64,000 nt of DNA. Source: Corynebacterium gottingense (GTDB taxonomy: Bacteria; Actinomycetota; Actinomycetes; Mycobacteriales; Mycobacteriaceae). The stretch lies in NCBI RefSeq assembly GCF_003693265.1, contig NZ_RDRE01000008.1, forward strand, positions 54,408 through 118,407. Direction: 5' to 3'. A program made the translations under genes and the position numbers. The notes under the pieces are model-generated. The model worked only from the letters and a program-made list of their open reading frames with translations, did not search any database and was not told where the DNA came from. Numbering within the stretch: position 1 is the first letter of the stretch; the number at the start of each line of letters is the position of its first letter. Of this stretch, positions 1-10,081 are shown one piece after another.

Positions 1-617
1 ACGCCACGCTCCCAAACGCGCATGGAACACTGCCCGTCGCGCGCCTCGGTGAGGAGCTCCACGTTGACGCCCTCCGGGAACACGGCAGCGTCAAACTCAG
101 GAGCGGACAGCTCCATGGCTGCGAGCTCCTCAGGGGTCATGCCGGGCACGACCGCGGCGAGGTGCGGGTTCCCCACATCGACGGCGACGCCTTCAAAGGT
201 GTGCGATCCGATGGTCGCCCAAGAGTCAGCCCCAACGCGCACGGTGCCCATGCCGACGGCAACGACGGCGTCGCGCTCGTCGAAGCGCACGACGTGGATG
301 TGCTTCACTCCTGCGCGGGTGTGCACGTCAAAGTCGTCGGCAGGTTCGAGGCCTTCGGCTTTGAGCACATGGGCGAATGCGCGGATGCCGTTGCCGCACA
401 TCTCGGCGATCGAGCCGTCGGCGTTGCGGTAGTCCATGAACCAGGTGCCGTCGATACGCACGACGCGCAGCAGGCCGTCGCCGCCGATCCCGGCGCGGCG
501 GTTGCACAGCCAGGCAACCTGTTCGGAGGCGAGGTCGAGCTGATTGTCGACGTCTACGAGTACGACAAAGTCATTTTCTGTCGCGTGGGCTTTGATGAAC
601 TGTTGCGGCTGAGTCAT
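1..617 (-). CDS. dapF: Diaminopimelate epimerase (3' end outside window)
   Basis: Converts LL-diaminopimelate to the meso form for lysine and peptidoglycan synthesis in the cytoplasm. The N-terminal ~205 residues are visible; the C-terminus lies beyond base 1. The peptide begins MTQPQQFIKAHATEND and contains NRRAGIGGDGLL and MDYRNADGSIAEMCGNGIRAF, which holds one of the two catalytic cysteines (MCGNG). The ATG at 617-615 overlaps the miaA stop by four bases (ATGA), so the two genes are translationally coupled. Family assignment is secure; completeness cannot be judged. Confidence 0.95.
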   Translation of the reverse strand, partial: MTQPQQFIKAHATENDFVVLVDVDNQLDLASEQVAWLCNRRAGIGGDGLLRVVRIDGTWFMDYRNADGSIAEMCGNGIRAFAHVLKAEGLEPADDFDVHTRAGVKHIHVVRFDERDAVVAVGMGTVRVGADSWATIGSHTFEGVAVDVGNPHLAAVVPGMTPEELAAMELSAPEFDAAVFPEGVNVELLTEARDGQCSMRVWERG

Positions 618-1552
618 GGTTGCGAGTCTAGACGCAGTGCGCCCAGCGCCTGGTCGAGCGTCTCTCCCGACGCTGCGTCGAGCCACGCGATGCGGTGGTC
701 CCGGTTGAACCACGAGCGCTGGCGGCGCACGTAGCGGCGCGTGCCGGTCACCGTGCGCTCGACGGCCTCGTCGTGGGAAAGCGTGCCTGCCATCATGTCG
801 AGGACCTGGGCGTAGCCGATGGCGCGCCCGGCGGTGGAGTCGCGGACGAGCCCGTCACCGATGAGCGATTCGACCTCGTCGATGAGGCCGCGCTCGAACA
901 TGAGGTGCGCGCGTTGTTCCACACGCGGGTTGAGCCACTCGGCGTTCGTGCGCAGCCCCACGATGCGTGTCCCCCAGCGCGGCGGCGCGTCCTTTGGCGG
1001 CTGGGACGCCTGGAAGGGCTTCCCGGTCAGCTCGATGACCTCGAGCGCGCGCACCGTGCGTCGCGGGTCCTTGTCCTCGATGACGCGGGCGGCTTCGGGG
1101 TCGATCGCGGCGAGCTCGTCGTGCAGCGCGTCGGTGCCGATGGCGAGCCTGCGGTCCTCGTACTTTTGGCGAACTGCGGGGTCGGTGGGCGGGAACGTCC
1201 AGGCGTCGATAAGCGACTGCACGTACAGCATCGAACCGCCGACGAGGACGGGGACCTTGCCGCGCGCCATGATCTCCTCAACGGTGGCGACGGCGAGTGC
1301 CTGATACTCGGCCACGGACGCGGTCTTGGTGACGGGCCAGATGTCCAGCAAGTGGTGTGGGATGCCGCCGCGCTCGTCGGGGCCGAGCTTGGCGGTGCCG
1401 ATGTCCATACCCCGGTAGAGCTGCATGGAGTCGACGTTGACCACTTCCCCGCCGACGTGCGAGGCGAGCGCGATGCCCAGGTCGGACTTTCCGGACGCCG
1501 TGGGGCCAACGACGGCGATCGGGCTGATCGAACCCGCGGATACGTGAGTCAT
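614..1552 (-). CDS. miaA: tRNA dimethylallyltransferase
   Basis: Adds the dimethylallyl group to A37 of UNN-decoding tRNAs; MiaB (also in this window) then methylthiolates it. Visible motifs are the P-loop GPTASGKS near the N-terminus, DSMQLYRGMDIGTAK, and the C-terminal RRYVRRQRSWFNRD tRNA-binding segment. The length of 312 aa is typical. A slightly longer reading is open to 1564, but the ATG at 1552 overlaps the preceding gene's TGA by four bases, the same coupling seen with dapF downstream, so it is the preferred start. The order hypothetical-miaA-dapF matches mycobacteria. Confidence 0.96.
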   Translation of the reverse strand: MTHVSAGSISPIAVVGPTASGKSDLGIALASHVGGEVVNVDSMQLYRGMDIGTAKLGPDERGGIPHHLLDIWPVTKTASVAEYQALAVATVEEIMARGKVPVLVGGSMLYVQSLIDAWTFPPTDPAVRQKYEDRRLAIGTDALHDELAAIDPEAARVIEDKDPRRTVRALEVIELTGKPFQASQPPKDAPPRWGTRIVGLRTNAEWLNPRVEQRAHLMFERGLIDEVESLIGDGLVRDSTAGRAIGYAQVLDMMAGTLSHDEAVERTVTGTRRYVRRQRSWFNRDHRIAWLDAASGETLDQALGALRLDSQP

Positions 1553-2205
1553 GCGACCTCCCACAGCGCAACGTAGCGGCCGACGCCAAGCGACGCGTCA
1601 GAATCAACCAACTGGCTGCTCACCCGGTTGAGCCGGGCGAGTTCGAACCACAGCCCCGGCTCGAGCACGCCAAGCTCCTCCAAGTTTTCGGGCAGCGCGA
1701 CATCCTCGCCGTCGGCGAAACGCTCCATTGCGCGGTGCAGTTCCGGAGCTCCGTAGATGAGCGCGAGCGGCGCGCGCTCGGTCAGGCCCGCCGACCCGTC
1801 CGCCACGACGATGGTGAGCACGCCTGGGTCAGGTGCTCCCACGTGGCTGCGCACCTCACGCACGCGGGTGCTCCGGCCGGCCAGCGAGGGTTGCGCGAGC
1901 GCGTAGCGGGCGACGAGCTCCGGCAGGTAGTTTCCCTCGCCGACACTGACTTGCGGTGCGCCCCACGCGGCGAAGGAGCCAGTGTGGGCGGTGTAGTGCT
2001 GCTGGTTGCGCGGGCAGACAATGTCAATGGTCGCCGCTGTTTCTCGGGCACCTGAGGCGCCTAGGGCGTCTACCGCCTGCCCAACCGCCGTGCCGATCGC
2101 GCCGAGCACCCGCCGGGAGGGTTCGTGGGCCCCGGCGAGGGCGTCAACCAGGGCCGGCGACCCCGGCATGATGAGGACCTGTGCGCTGTGTTTCACCCGC
2201 ACCAC
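1549..2205 (-). CDS. Conserved hypothetical, Rv2728c-like
   Basis: About 218 residues beginning near VVRVKHSAQVLIMPGSPALVDALAG. There is no signal peptide or membrane segment. It contains a glycine/alanine-rich core with IDIVCPRNQQHYTAHTGSFAAWGAP and VLTIVVADGSAGLTERAPLALIYGAPELH. Position directly before miaA and overall layout match mycobacterial Rv2728c, which is annotated only as an alanine-rich conserved protein; the fold has been compared with class III extradiol dioxygenases/MEMO, but I cannot verify that here. In-frame GTG codons at 2205, 2202 and 2196 are all possible starts. Function unknown. Confidence 0.75.
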   Translation of the reverse strand: MVRVKHSAQVLIMPGSPALVDALAGAHEPSRRVLGAIGTAVGQAVDALGASGARETAATIDIVCPRNQQHYTAHTGSFAAWGAPQVSVGEGNYLPELVARYALAQPSLAGRSTRVREVRSHVGAPDPGVLTIVVADGSAGLTERAPLALIYGAPELHRAMERFADGEDVALPENLEELGVLEPGLWFELARLNRVSSQLVDSDASLGVGRYVALWEVA

Positions 2206-2391
2206 TCTAGTTGGCGTGCTCGGCGCGCAACCGGGTGGGAGGTCCGCTCCCGGAGCAAGGTTTGGCCGCGCAGCTGCCGGTACCCCTGTAAAGTTTGAGG
2301 AAGCACTCGCCAAGCGGCGCCCTACAACGGACGCCGCGTGGCACTGGCAGCCGCGTCGCGCGGCACTTTGAACGTAGGGAAAGGACCTGCA

Positions 2392-3801
2392 ATGACCACC
2401 TCGGACCAGACACCGAAGCCAGCTCCGAAGCCCGGGGCGACCCCCGCTCCGAAGCCGGGCGTGAAACCTTCACCGGCCGCGATGCCGAACCGCTCGCCCA
2501 AGCCCGGTCCCGTGCCTGGTTCCGCAAACCCGCAGGCTGCCACCCCGTCCCCCGTCCCGCCGAAGGCGCCCGCGGTGCCCACCGCTGACCCGTCCAAGTT
2601 TGGTCGCATCGATGAGCACGGCGCGGTCTTTGTCACGCGCGGTGGCACGGAGCGCCAAATCGGCTCCTGGCAGGCAGGGACACCGGAGGAGGGCCTGGCG
2701 CACTACGGCCAGCGCTTCGACGACCTGGTCACCGAGGTCGAGCTGATCGAATCCCGCCTGGCAGCCCACCCGGACGACGCCGCGCAGCTTCGCCAGCGGG
2801 CCGAGGCGCTGAAGTCGACGCTGGACGAGCAGGCGGTCATCGGCGACCTGGACGCCCTGGACGCGCGACTGGACGCGGTCATCGCGGCATCGGACGTCGC
2901 CGGCCAACAGGCCCAGGAGGCGAAGGCGCAGCGCCGCGCCGACGCCATCGCCAGGAAGGAGGCGCTCGCGGCGGAGGCGGAGGAGCTCGCCGAAAACTCC
3001 AATGAGTGGAAGGCCGCGGGCGATCGCATTCGCGCCATCCTCGAAGAGTGGCGCACCATTCGCGGCATCGACCACAAGACGGACGACCAGCTGTGGAAGC
3101 GCTACTCGCGCGCCCGCGACGCGTTCAACCGTCGCCGCGGCTCCCACTTCGCCGAGCTGGACCGCAACCGCGCCGCCGCCAAGCGCGCCAAGGAGGAGCT
3201 GGTCGCGCGCGCCGAGGCTCTGCAGGACTCCACCGATTGGAACGAGACCGCGCGCGCGTACCGCGACCTCATGAAGGAGTGGAAGGCGGCCGGCCGCGCC
3301 CCGCGCGACGCCGACGACAAGCTGTGGGCCAAGTTCCGGGCGGCACAAGATAAGTTCTTCGGCGCCCGCGACGCCGTCAACGCCGAACGCGACCGCGAGT
3401 TCGAAGCGAACGCGCAAGCCAAGGACGCGCTGATCGCAGAGTACGAGCCGCTCATTGACCCGTCGAAGGGCCTCGGCGGCGCAAAGGCGAAGCTGCGCGA
3501 GCTGCAGGACAAGTGGGATGAGATTGGCTACGTCCCCCGCGGAAAGGTCCGCGAGTACGAGGACAAGATCAGCGCGCTCGAGCGCCGCGTCGCAGATGCA
3601 GAGGAATCCCGCTGGCGCAAGACCGACCCGGCAGCACAGGCCAAGGCTAACCAGTTCCAGGTCAAGGCAGATGACCTGACCAAGCAGGCTGAGGCTGCAG
3701 AGCAACAGGGCAACGCGAAAAAGGCCGCGGAACTGCGCGAGCAGGCCGCCCAATGGCAGGAGTTCGCCAACGTGGCGTCCAAGGCGGTCAGCGACAACTA
3801 G
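2392..3801 (+). CDS. DUF349 domain-containing coiled-coil protein
   Basis: 469 residues. The first ~70 are a Pro/Lys/Ala-rich low-complexity segment (PKPAPKPGATPAPKPG). The remainder is Arg/Glu/Ala-rich helix with repeated DUF349 signatures such as EWKAAGDRIRAILEEWRTIR and DLMKEWKAAGRAPRDADDKLWAKF. A long coiled coil is expected and the protein should be cytoplasmic. The ATG at 2392 follows a clear ribosome site (GGGAAAGGA). An open frame continues upstream to 2338 but lacks such a site. The molecular role of DUF349 proteins is not established. Confidence 0.88.
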   Translation: MTTSDQTPKPAPKPGATPAPKPGVKPSPAAMPNRSPKPGPVPGSANPQAATPSPVPPKAPAVPTADPSKFGRIDEHGAVFVTRGGTERQIGSWQAGTPEEGLAHYGQRFDDLVTEVELIESRLAAHPDDAAQLRQRAEALKSTLDEQAVIGDLDALDARLDAVIAASDVAGQQAQEAKAQRRADAIARKEALAAEAEELAENSNEWKAAGDRIRAILEEWRTIRGIDHKTDDQLWKRYSRARDAFNRRRGSHFAELDRNRAAAKRAKEELVARAEALQDSTDWNETARAYRDLMKEWKAAGRAPRDADDKLWAKFRAAQDKFFGARDAVNAERDREFEANAQAKDALIAEYEPLIDPSKGLGGAKAKLRELQDKWDEIGYVPRGKVREYEDKISALERRVADAEESRWRKTDPAAQAKANQFQVKADDLTKQAEAAEQQGNAKKAAELREQAAQWQEFANVASKAVSDN

Positions 3802-3809
3802 GACAACTA

Positions 3810-4931
3810 GTGCTCGCCCCGCAACTCTTCGCGCCCCGCCGCGACGCCCACACTCCGCACGCTGCCGCAGACGACGCGGCACACGACGCGGCGGCCGCCA
3901 TTGTCGGGGCGTACGCCTTTTCCGCCACCCTAGCCATCCAGGACATCACCGGCATGGCCACCTCCGGCGTCACCGCCTCGCACATTGCGAAACGCCTCGA
4001 GCCGTCCGCTGAGTCCGCTGCGTACCTCTTCGCGCTCACAGATGCGCGTGCACCGCGCCCCGTCACCGACCTCGGATACCCCGAGTTGTTCGCAGCCGAC
4101 CTCGAGCACGTCCAGGCGTGGGTCTTCGTCTCCCTGCCGCTCCTCGAGGACCTCACCGTCATCGAGGCAAACATCACCCTTGACGCCGCGATCGCACCCC
4201 TGCCAGGAGAACCCATCCCGGACGAACCATGGCGTGCCGCACTCTCGCTTGTCGACGCCCTGTCGACCCAACTCGAGCGCCCCACCAGACACATCTGGGT
4301 AACCCATGCGCCGGGCGAATTTACCCCACCGGCCGCCGAGGAATTCGGCTACGCGCCCGCGTTCCGCGAGGATCAGGCGACGTTCCCGGTCGAGCACATC
4401 TCGGCACTCCCCACTCCCGCCGGTGACATCCATGTCGTGGAAGGCCCCGGGTTCCGCACGAACCGCACCGGCGCACCGGGCGAGGCGGAACAATTCGGCC
4501 GGTTGCTTACCGCGGCCTCACGCGACTACCCGCGCGGCGACCTGCGCCTGGACACCATCGAGTGGGACCTCCAGCGCATCACTGACGCGGGTGCCAGGCT
4601 GACCGACCGCGGCGGTGTACAGCTCACTGGGATCGTTCGTGCCGCGGGCGAGATCGCTGGTCTGTGCGAGGTTGTCCGCTACCTTTCGGATGACCCGAAG
4701 GTCTGCGAGCTTGGGCTCGTCTACGTGCTGCCCGAGCATCGCGGTCGCGGCCTCGGCGCGGGGCTCATTCGCGCCACGCTCGAGCACGCGCGGGATGTGT
4801 GGGAGGGCCTGGAGACCGCCTACTGCTCGTACCCCGACGGTTCCGCAGCTGCGGAATCCATCATGAGGGCGCTCTCCGCCGAGTCTGCCTCCGCCACGAC
4901 AGCGTGGCAAAAGCTCGAGGAGACGGATTAG
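3810..4931 (+). CDS. GNAT family N-acetyltransferase
   Basis: About 373 residues from a GTG eight bases after the DUF349 stop. The C-terminal ~110 residues carry the acetyl-CoA-binding motif A, VYVLPEHRGRGLGAGLI, after a predicted beta strand (VCELGLVYV). The N-terminal ~230 residues resemble a degenerate GNAT half, so the protein may be a two-domain acetyltransferase. The substrate cannot be inferred. Its stop overlaps the convergent small membrane gene by four bases. Confidence 0.82.
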   Translation: MLAPQLFAPRRDAHTPHAAADDAAHDAAAAIVGAYAFSATLAIQDITGMATSGVTASHIAKRLEPSAESAAYLFALTDARAPRPVTDLGYPELFAADLEHVQAWVFVSLPLLEDLTVIEANITLDAAIAPLPGEPIPDEPWRAALSLVDALSTQLERPTRHIWVTHAPGEFTPPAAEEFGYAPAFREDQATFPVEHISALPTPAGDIHVVEGPGFRTNRTGAPGEAEQFGRLLTAASRDYPRGDLRLDTIEWDLQRITDAGARLTDRGGVQLTGIVRAAGEIAGLCEVVRYLSDDPKVCELGLVYVLPEHRGRGLGAGLIRATLEHARDVWEGLETAYCSYPDGSAAAESIMRALSAESASATTAWQKLEETD

Positions 4932-5092
4932 CTGCGCGGCCGGTAGAGTGCGTTCGCGGCGGACGACGTTGCCGCCGAGCCGACCAGCACCAGAATGGTG
5001 TAGAGGATGCCGGTGATGCCCAGCATCTGCAACAGCCACCCGAAGAAGAGGGCACCGGCGACGGCGCCGCCGATCGAAACAACCCAACGCAT
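4928..5092 (-). CDS. Small membrane protein, GlsB/YeaQ-like
   Basis: 54 residues, MRWVVSIGGAVAGALFFGW..., almost entirely hydrophobic and glycine/alanine-rich, with two probable membrane helices and a short basic tail ending YRPRS. A strong ribosome site (GGAAGGA) lies 7 nt before the ATG at 5092, which supports translation. Size and Gly pattern resemble the GlsB/YeaQ/YmgE 'transglycosylase-associated' family, but the match is by eye only. It is read convergently with the GNAT gene and overlaps its last four bases. Confidence 0.65.
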   Translation of the reverse strand: MRWVVSIGGAVAGALFFGWLLQMLGITGILYTILVLVGSAATSSAANALYRPRS

Positions 5093-5183
5093 ACACAAGT
5101 CCTTCCGTGCGTGGAACAGGTAAAGTCCGGCTCCCCACCATACCGATTCTCCGCTCCGCGCGGGTCGGCCCCGGTCAGTGCAC

Positions 5184-5885
5184 CTAGTCCGTGGGGTGTT
5201 TGCGGTGGCGTTCGGCGGCCCGGGCGCGGCGATCGTCGATAAGCAGCGGGTTCTCGCTGTATCCCTGGGCCTGGCGGGTGGCTTCCTGCTGGGCCTTGGC
5301 CACGTCGTCGGTGTCGTCGAGCAGCGCGCGGCGCTCACCGGCCGCCCGCTGGGCTGCGTCGCGGCGGGTGATCACCGGGATGAAGGCGAACGTGGCCACT
5401 GCAACCGCGAGGATGGCCAGGTAGCTGCCCGGGCCGTGGTGAAATCCCTGGTCAAACGCATCGCTTGTGCGGCGAAGCCACAGCGCGAGCACAGACGCAA
5501 ACAGTGCGACCGTCGTGAGCATCCACGCGGGCGCGGCGAAGACGAAGCGGCGGGTGGCCAGCGCCACCGTCGTGAGCACGCCCAGCCCGGCCAGCGACAG
5601 CCACAGGAACACGGTCTCCGTGAGCTTCGCCTGAACGCTTGCCGACGCCTCCGTAACCCCCACGAACTGCCAGCCGCTCACCCCGCCCGCAAACGGGAGG
5701 AAGAGTGCAATGAGGTACACCACGACGCAGCCGGCAAGCACCCAGAACCCCGCGTTGACCGGGATGGTCGCGCCAGCCGCCTTCTCGGCGCGCGCGGCCT
5801 GCTTGGCATCGCCGCCCTTGTAGGTGTGGGCGGCCGCGCTCTGCTCCGCGAGCCGATTGTCCTCCGGGTGTGGTGCCTGCGCCAT
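5184..5885 (-). CDS. Conserved membrane protein, Rv2732c-like
   Basis: 233 residues. A polar N-terminus (~40 aa) is followed by four hydrophobic helices (e.g. FWVLAGCVVVYLIALFLPFAGG and SYLAILAVAVATFAFIPVI) and a charged C-terminal tail rich in Arg/Ala/Glu. The ATG at 5885 has GGAGG five bases upstream, so it is preferred over an ATG four codons earlier. Mycobacteria have a similar membrane gene (Rv2732c) next to miaB. Function unknown. Confidence 0.78.
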   Translation of the reverse strand: MAQAPHPEDNRLAEQSAAAHTYKGGDAKQAARAEKAAGATIPVNAGFWVLAGCVVVYLIALFLPFAGGVSGWQFVGVTEASASVQAKLTETVFLWLSLAGLGVLTTVALATRRFVFAAPAWMLTTVALFASVLALWLRRTSDAFDQGFHHGPGSYLAILAVAVATFAFIPVITRRDAAQRAAGERRALLDDTDDVAKAQQEATRQAQGYSENPLLIDDRRARAAERHRKHPTD

Positions 5886-5930
5886 GGTGGCCTCCAATGA
5901 GTGTGCGTGGAAGTGGTTCGGGCAGTGAGT

Positions 5931-7496
5931 CTAGTTGCAGCCGCACGCGCCGCCCGCTGCGGCGGTGCCGGTTGCGGGGTCCGCGTTAGTGGCGGGGCGG
6001 CCGATCGTCGGCAAGCCCACCCCGACCGGCGCCGTGGTGGGCACCTCACCTGCGGCCGAGTTATCGCCCGCCTTGGTGCGGCGGTGCGAGCGCACACCCG
6101 AATCCGCGATGAGGAAGTGGGGCTTGGAGTCAGTCACGGTCACGTGGACGATGTCTCCCGGGCGGATCTCGCCGTCGATGTTGCCCTCGGGTGTGAAGTG
6201 CACGAGTCGGCCGTCACGGGCACGGCCGGACATGCGGTGGGTCCGGTCGTTCTTGCGGCCCCCGTCGGCCTGGACGAGCAGCTCCTGGTCGGTGCCCACC
6301 AGCTTCGCGTTCTCCTCCTCGCTAATACGCTCCTGCAGGGCGACGAGGCGCTCGAACCTGTCCTGCACGACCTCCTTCGGCACCTGGTCCTCCATCTCGG
6401 CGGCCGGGGTCCCGGGGCGCGGCGAGTACTGGAAGGTAAACGCCGAGCTGAAGCGCGCCTGCTCCACCACGTCGAGGGTGCCTTGGAAGTCCTCTTCGGT
6501 CTCGCCGGGGAAGCCGACGATGATGTCGGTGGTGATCGCCGCGTGCGGGAGCTTTTCACGCACCTCGTCGAGAATTCCGAGGAACTTCTTGGTGCGGTAG
6601 GAGCGGCGCATGTCCTTGAGCACCTTGTCCGAGCCGGACTGCAGAGGCATGTGCAGCTGCGGGCACACGTTCGACGTCTCCGCCATCGCGTCGATGACAT
6701 CAGAGGTGAACTCGGCTGGGTGCGGAGAGGTGAAGCGCACGCGCTCGAGCCCCTCAATGTCGCCGCAGGCGCGCAGGAGCTTGGAAAACGCGGAACGGTC
6801 GCGCTCCAGGTCCTCATCAACAAAGTTCACGCCGTACGCATTCACGTTCTGGCCCAGGAGCGTAATTTCGGACACCCCCTGGTCCACCAGCGCCTGGACC
6901 TCTGCCAGGATGTCGCCGGGTCGGCGGTCCGCTTCCTTGCCGCGCAGGCTCGGCACGATACAGAAGGTGCACGTGTTGTTGCAGCCGACGGACACGGACA
7001 CCCAGCCCGCGTACGAGGACTCGCGCTTCGCCGGCAGTACCGACGGGAAGACCTCGAGGGACTCGACGATCTCCACCTGCGCCTCGTCTTCCACACGAGC
7101 GCGGTCCAGCAGCGCGGGCAGCGCCGACAGGTTGTGGGTGCCAAACACGGCATCGACCCAGGGGGCCTTTTCCAGGACCGTGTCCCGATCCTTTTGCGCC
7201 AGGCAGCCACCGACAGCGATCTGCATGCCGGGGTGCGCTTCCTTGGTCTTCTTCAACTGGCCGAGCGTGCCGTAGAGGCGCTTGTCCGCGTTTTCGCGCA
7301 CCGCGCACGTGTTGAAGACCACGAGGTCGGCTTCGGTCTCCTGCTCCGCGGCGACGTACCCGGCGCGTTCAAGCATGCCGGAAAGCCGCTCCGAGTCATG
7401 CACATTCATCTGGCAGCCGAAGGTGCGCACCTCGTAGGTGCGACCGGCTCCACCGCTGGTCACTTCTTGCCCCTGAAGATTCTGTTGCTGCGTCAC
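5931..7496 (-). CDS. miaB: tRNA-2-methylthio-N6-dimethylallyladenosine synthase
   Basis: Radical-SAM methylthiotransferase acting on the i6A37 made by MiaA. Domain order is: UPF0004 cluster domain starting [20 protein letters not shown] with its three cysteines, the radical-SAM motif CNNTCTFC (CxxxCxxC), and a C-terminal TRAM domain ([11 protein letters not shown]...[17 protein letters not shown]). A ~50-residue Ala/Gly/Pro-rich tail ending GGACGCN is an extension of unclear purpose. The GTG at 7496 is the chosen start; no strong ribosome site is seen. Confidence 0.95.
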   Translation of the reverse strand: MTQQQNLQGQEVTSGGAGRTYEVRTFGCQMNVHDSERLSGMLERAGYVAAEQETEADLVVFNTCAVRENADKRLYGTLGQLKKTKEAHPGMQIAVGGCLAQKDRDTVLEKAPWVDAVFGTHNLSALPALLDRARVEDEAQVEIVESLEVFPSVLPAKRESSYAGWVSVSVGCNNTCTFCIVPSLRGKEADRRPGDILAEVQALVDQGVSEITLLGQNVNAYGVNFVDEDLERDRSAFSKLLRACGDIEGLERVRFTSPHPAEFTSDVIDAMAETSNVCPQLHMPLQSGSDKVLKDMRRSYRTKKFLGILDEVREKLPHAAITTDIIVGFPGETEEDFQGTLDVVEQARFSSAFTFQYSPRPGTPAAEMEDQVPKEVVQDRFERLVALQERISEEENAKLVGTDQELLVQADGGRKNDRTHRMSGRARDGRLVHFTPEGNIDGEIRPGDIVHVTVTDSKPHFLIADSGVRSHRRTKAGDNSAAGEVPTTAPVGVGLPTIGRPATNADPATGTAAAGGACGCN

Positions 7497-7646
7497 GGTT
7501 GCACAGTGTATCGCCGCCAACGCCCGCAGCATAACCGGGAATTCCGCCGCCCACGCCGCTCGAGTTACCCACAGTTTGGGGGAGGTTTACACAAAGTTTC
7601 ACAAAAGCATGTCACAGATCACTTGGATCAGCTAAATGTTATATGC

Positions 7647-8396
7647 ATGACACAGGCTACTGAACCCATGATTCTCATGGAGGGCGTGCAGAAGTATTTC
7701 GGTGACTTCCACGCCCTGACTGACATCAATCTCACCGTTCCCAGAGGCGAGGTTGTCGTTGTGCTTGGCCCATCCGGGTCCGGCAAGTCAACCCTGTGTC
7801 GCACGATCAACCGCCTCGAAACCATCGAGGAAGGCTCGATCCACATCGACGGCAAGCTCCTTCCTGAGGAAGGGAAAGACCTTGCCAAGCTGCGCGCCGA
7901 CGTGGGCATGGTGTTCCAACAGTTCAACCTGTTCCCGCACCTGACCATCCGTGACAACGTCACGCTCGGCCCCATCAAGGTGCGCAAGCACAGCAAATCG
8001 GACGCAGTCAACCGCGCGAACGAGCTGCTCGACCGGGTTGGCATTGGCAACCAGTCAGGCAAGTACCCGGCGCAGCTTTCCGGCGGTCAGCAGCAGCGCG
8101 TCGCTATCGCGCGTGCCCTGGCCATGGACCCGAAGGTCATGCTTTTCGACGAACCCACGTCCGCCCTCGACCCCGAGATGGTGGGAGAAGTCCTGGACGT
8201 CATGAGCGAACTCGCCGCATCCGGCATGACCATGGTCGTAGTCACACACGAAATGGGCTTCGCCCGCAAAGTGGCGGACCGGATCCTCTTCATGGCTGAC
8301 GGCGAGATTGTGGAGGACTCCGACCCAGAATCCTTCTTTACCAACCCGCAGTCGGATCGTGCCAAGGACTTCCTGGCCAAAATCCTTCCGCATTAA
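7647..8396 (+). CDS. gluA: Glutamate ABC transporter, ATP-binding protein
   Basis: ATPase of the glutamate importer GluABCD, acting at the cytoplasmic face. Motifs: Walker [11 protein letters not shown]-loop [10 protein letters not shown], signature [15 protein letters not shown], Walker [13 protein letters not shown] and switch His VTHEMG. It closely follows the C. glutamicum protein by recollection. The ATG at 7647 gives 249 aa. A second in-frame ATG at 7668 ([13 protein letters not shown]) matches the usual N-terminus better; neither has a good ribosome site, and the AT-rich stretch just upstream may allow leaderless translation. Confidence 0.95.
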   Translation: MTQATEPMILMEGVQKYFGDFHALTDINLTVPRGEVVVVLGPSGSGKSTLCRTINRLETIEEGSIHIDGKLLPEEGKDLAKLRADVGMVFQQFNLFPHLTIRDNVTLGPIKVRKHSKSDAVNRANELLDRVGIGNQSGKYPAQLSGGQQQRVAIARALAMDPKVMLFDEPTSALDPEMVGEVLDVMSELAASGMTMVVVTHEMGFARKVADRILFMADGEIVEDSDPESFFTNPQSDRAKDFLAKILPH

Positions 8397-8446
8397 CCCC
8401 CTACGCCCTTCCCTTCCCCTCATCCCAATCCCAAAGGAGACCACTT

Positions 8447-9322
8447 ATGAACCGCATCTTCCGCGCCCTGGCAACCACGTCCATCGCAGCGCTCACCGCC
8501 ACCATGCTCGTCGCGTGCGGCGGCACCTCGAGCGAGAGCGGCGACGGCCTACTCGCCCAAATTGAGGCGGGCAACGTCACCCTGGGCACCAAGTATGACC
8601 AGCCGGGCCTCGGCCTGCGCGAAGCAGACGGCTCCATGACCGGCCTGGACGTGGAAATCATGACCTACGTGGTCAATTCCATCGCCGATGCGAACGGCTG
8701 GGAGCACCCTGAAATCACCTGGCGCGAAACCCCATCAGCGCAGCGCGAAACCCTGATCCAAAACGGCGAGGTCGCCGCCATCGGCGCAACCTACTCCATT
8801 AACTCTTCTCGCGCAGAGGCCGTGAGCTTCGGCGGCCCCTACCTGCTCACCCACCAGGGCCTGCTCGTGCGCAGTGAGGGTAATGACATCAACGGCCTGG
8901 ATGACCTAGACGGCCGCATCCTGTGCTCCGTCACCGGCTCCACCCCGGCGCAGAAGGTCAAGGACGCGCTCCCCGGAGTGCAGCTCCAGGAGTACGACAC
9001 CTACTCCTCGTGCGTCGAGGCGCTGCGCAACGGCAACGTCGACGCGCTGACCACAGACAACACTATTTTGGGCGGCTACGCGGCCCAGTCCCCGGGCGAC
9101 TTCAAGGTCGTGGAGCTGGAAAAGGACGGCGAGCCGTTTACCAACGAGCACTACGGCATCGGCGTGACCAAGGACGACACCGAAACCGTCGACGCCATCA
9201 ATACCGCGCTCAAGGCAATGTACGAGGACGGCTCCTTTGACACGTTCGTCAACGAAAACCTCGAGGGCGGCGTAGGCGTCGAGCAGGACAAGCCGGGCGA
9301 CCTGTCATTCCTGGAGCAGTAG
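8447..9322 (+). CDS. gluB: Glutamate ABC transporter, substrate-binding lipoprotein
   Basis: Extracellular binding protein for GluABCD. It has a lipoprotein signal with lipobox LVAC (Cys ~24), then a type-II periplasmic-binding fold (VTLGTKYDQPGLGLREADGSMTGLDVEIM, GGPYLLTHQGLLVR, DALTTDNTILGGYA). Of the mature cysteines, LCSVTG and YSSCVEAL could pair. AAAGGAG precedes the ATG at good spacing. It sits 50 bp after gluA in the same operon. Confidence 0.95.
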   Translation: MNRIFRALATTSIAALTATMLVACGGTSSESGDGLLAQIEAGNVTLGTKYDQPGLGLREADGSMTGLDVEIMTYVVNSIADANGWEHPEITWRETPSAQRETLIQNGEVAAIGATYSINSSRAEAVSFGGPYLLTHQGLLVRSEGNDINGLDDLDGRILCSVTGSTPAQKVKDALPGVQLQEYDTYSSCVEALRNGNVDALTTDNTILGGYAAQSPGDFKVVELEKDGEPFTNEHYGIGVTKDDTETVDAINTALKAMYEDGSFDTFVNENLEGGVGVEQDKPGDLSFLEQ

Positions 9323-9394
9323 GCGCTCCCCACGCGCCCGCGCGCCCCGCGCCAGCCCCCAATCTACTCACCGCACTGCACCGAGGAGTCAACT

Positions 9395-10081
9395 ATGGAC
9401 GCCCTATGGGCCGACCTGCTGCCAAAGCTTTGGCCCGCATTTTTCACCACAATCCGGCTCACCGTCTATTCGGCCATCGGCGCGATGCTCTTAGGCACGC
9501 TGCTGACGGCAATGCGCGTCTCGCCGGTCGGTGTGTTGCGCGGGCTCGCCACCACCTACATCGAAACGGTGCGAAACACCCCACTCACCCTGGTTGTGCT
9601 CTTCTGCTCGTTCGGTCTGTACCAAAACCTCGGGCTTGAACTGGCCAGCAGGGACTCCTCGACGTTCATCGCGGACCAGAACTTCCGCCTGGCGGTGCTC
9701 GGCTTCATCCTGTACACCAGCTGTTTCGTCGCCGAGTCGCTCCGAAGCGGCATCAACACCGTCCACTTCGGCCAGGCCGAAGCTGCCCGCTCATTGGGCT
9801 TGAGCTTCGGGCAAATATTCTCGCTCATTATTTTCCCGCAGGCCGTCCGCGCGGCGATCGTGCCACTGGGCAACACGCTGATCGCGCTGACCAAGAATAC
9901 GACCATCGCGTCAGTCATCGGTGTCGCCGAGGCATCGCTGCTGATGAAGTCCACGATCGAGTTCCACGCCAACGAGCTCTTCGTCGTCTTCGGCGTCTTC
10001 GCCGCCGGGTTCCTCATCCTCACCCTGCCGATGGGCCTCGCCCTGGGCTGGCTTTCTGACCGATTGGCGGTGAAGCGCTAA
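9395..10081 (+). CDS. gluC: Glutamate ABC transporter permease
   Basis: 228-residue HisM/GltJ-type permease. The N-terminal helix [22 protein letters not shown] is followed by [13 protein letters not shown] and the EAA loop [31 protein letters not shown] that docks on the ATPase. A ribosome site (GAGGAG) lies just before the ATG. Its TAA overlaps the gluD ATG (TAATG), so the two permeases are coupled. Confidence 0.94.
   Translation: MDALWADLLPKLWPAFFTTIRLTVYSAIGAMLLGTLLTAMRVSPVGVLRGLATTYIETVRNTPLTLVVLFCSFGLYQNLGLELASRDSSTFIADQNFRLAVLGFILYTSCFVAESLRSGINTVHFGQAEAARSLGLSFGQIFSLIIFPQAVRAAIVPLGNTLIALTKNTTIASVIGVAEASLLMKSTIEFHANELFVVFGVFAAGFLILTLPMGLALGWLSDRLAVKR

Noticed and set aside
5901..7646. 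Long plus-strand frame running into gluA (831 codons)
   Set aside because: It is antisense to miaB; high GC keeps the opposite frame open. Only the gluA part is real.
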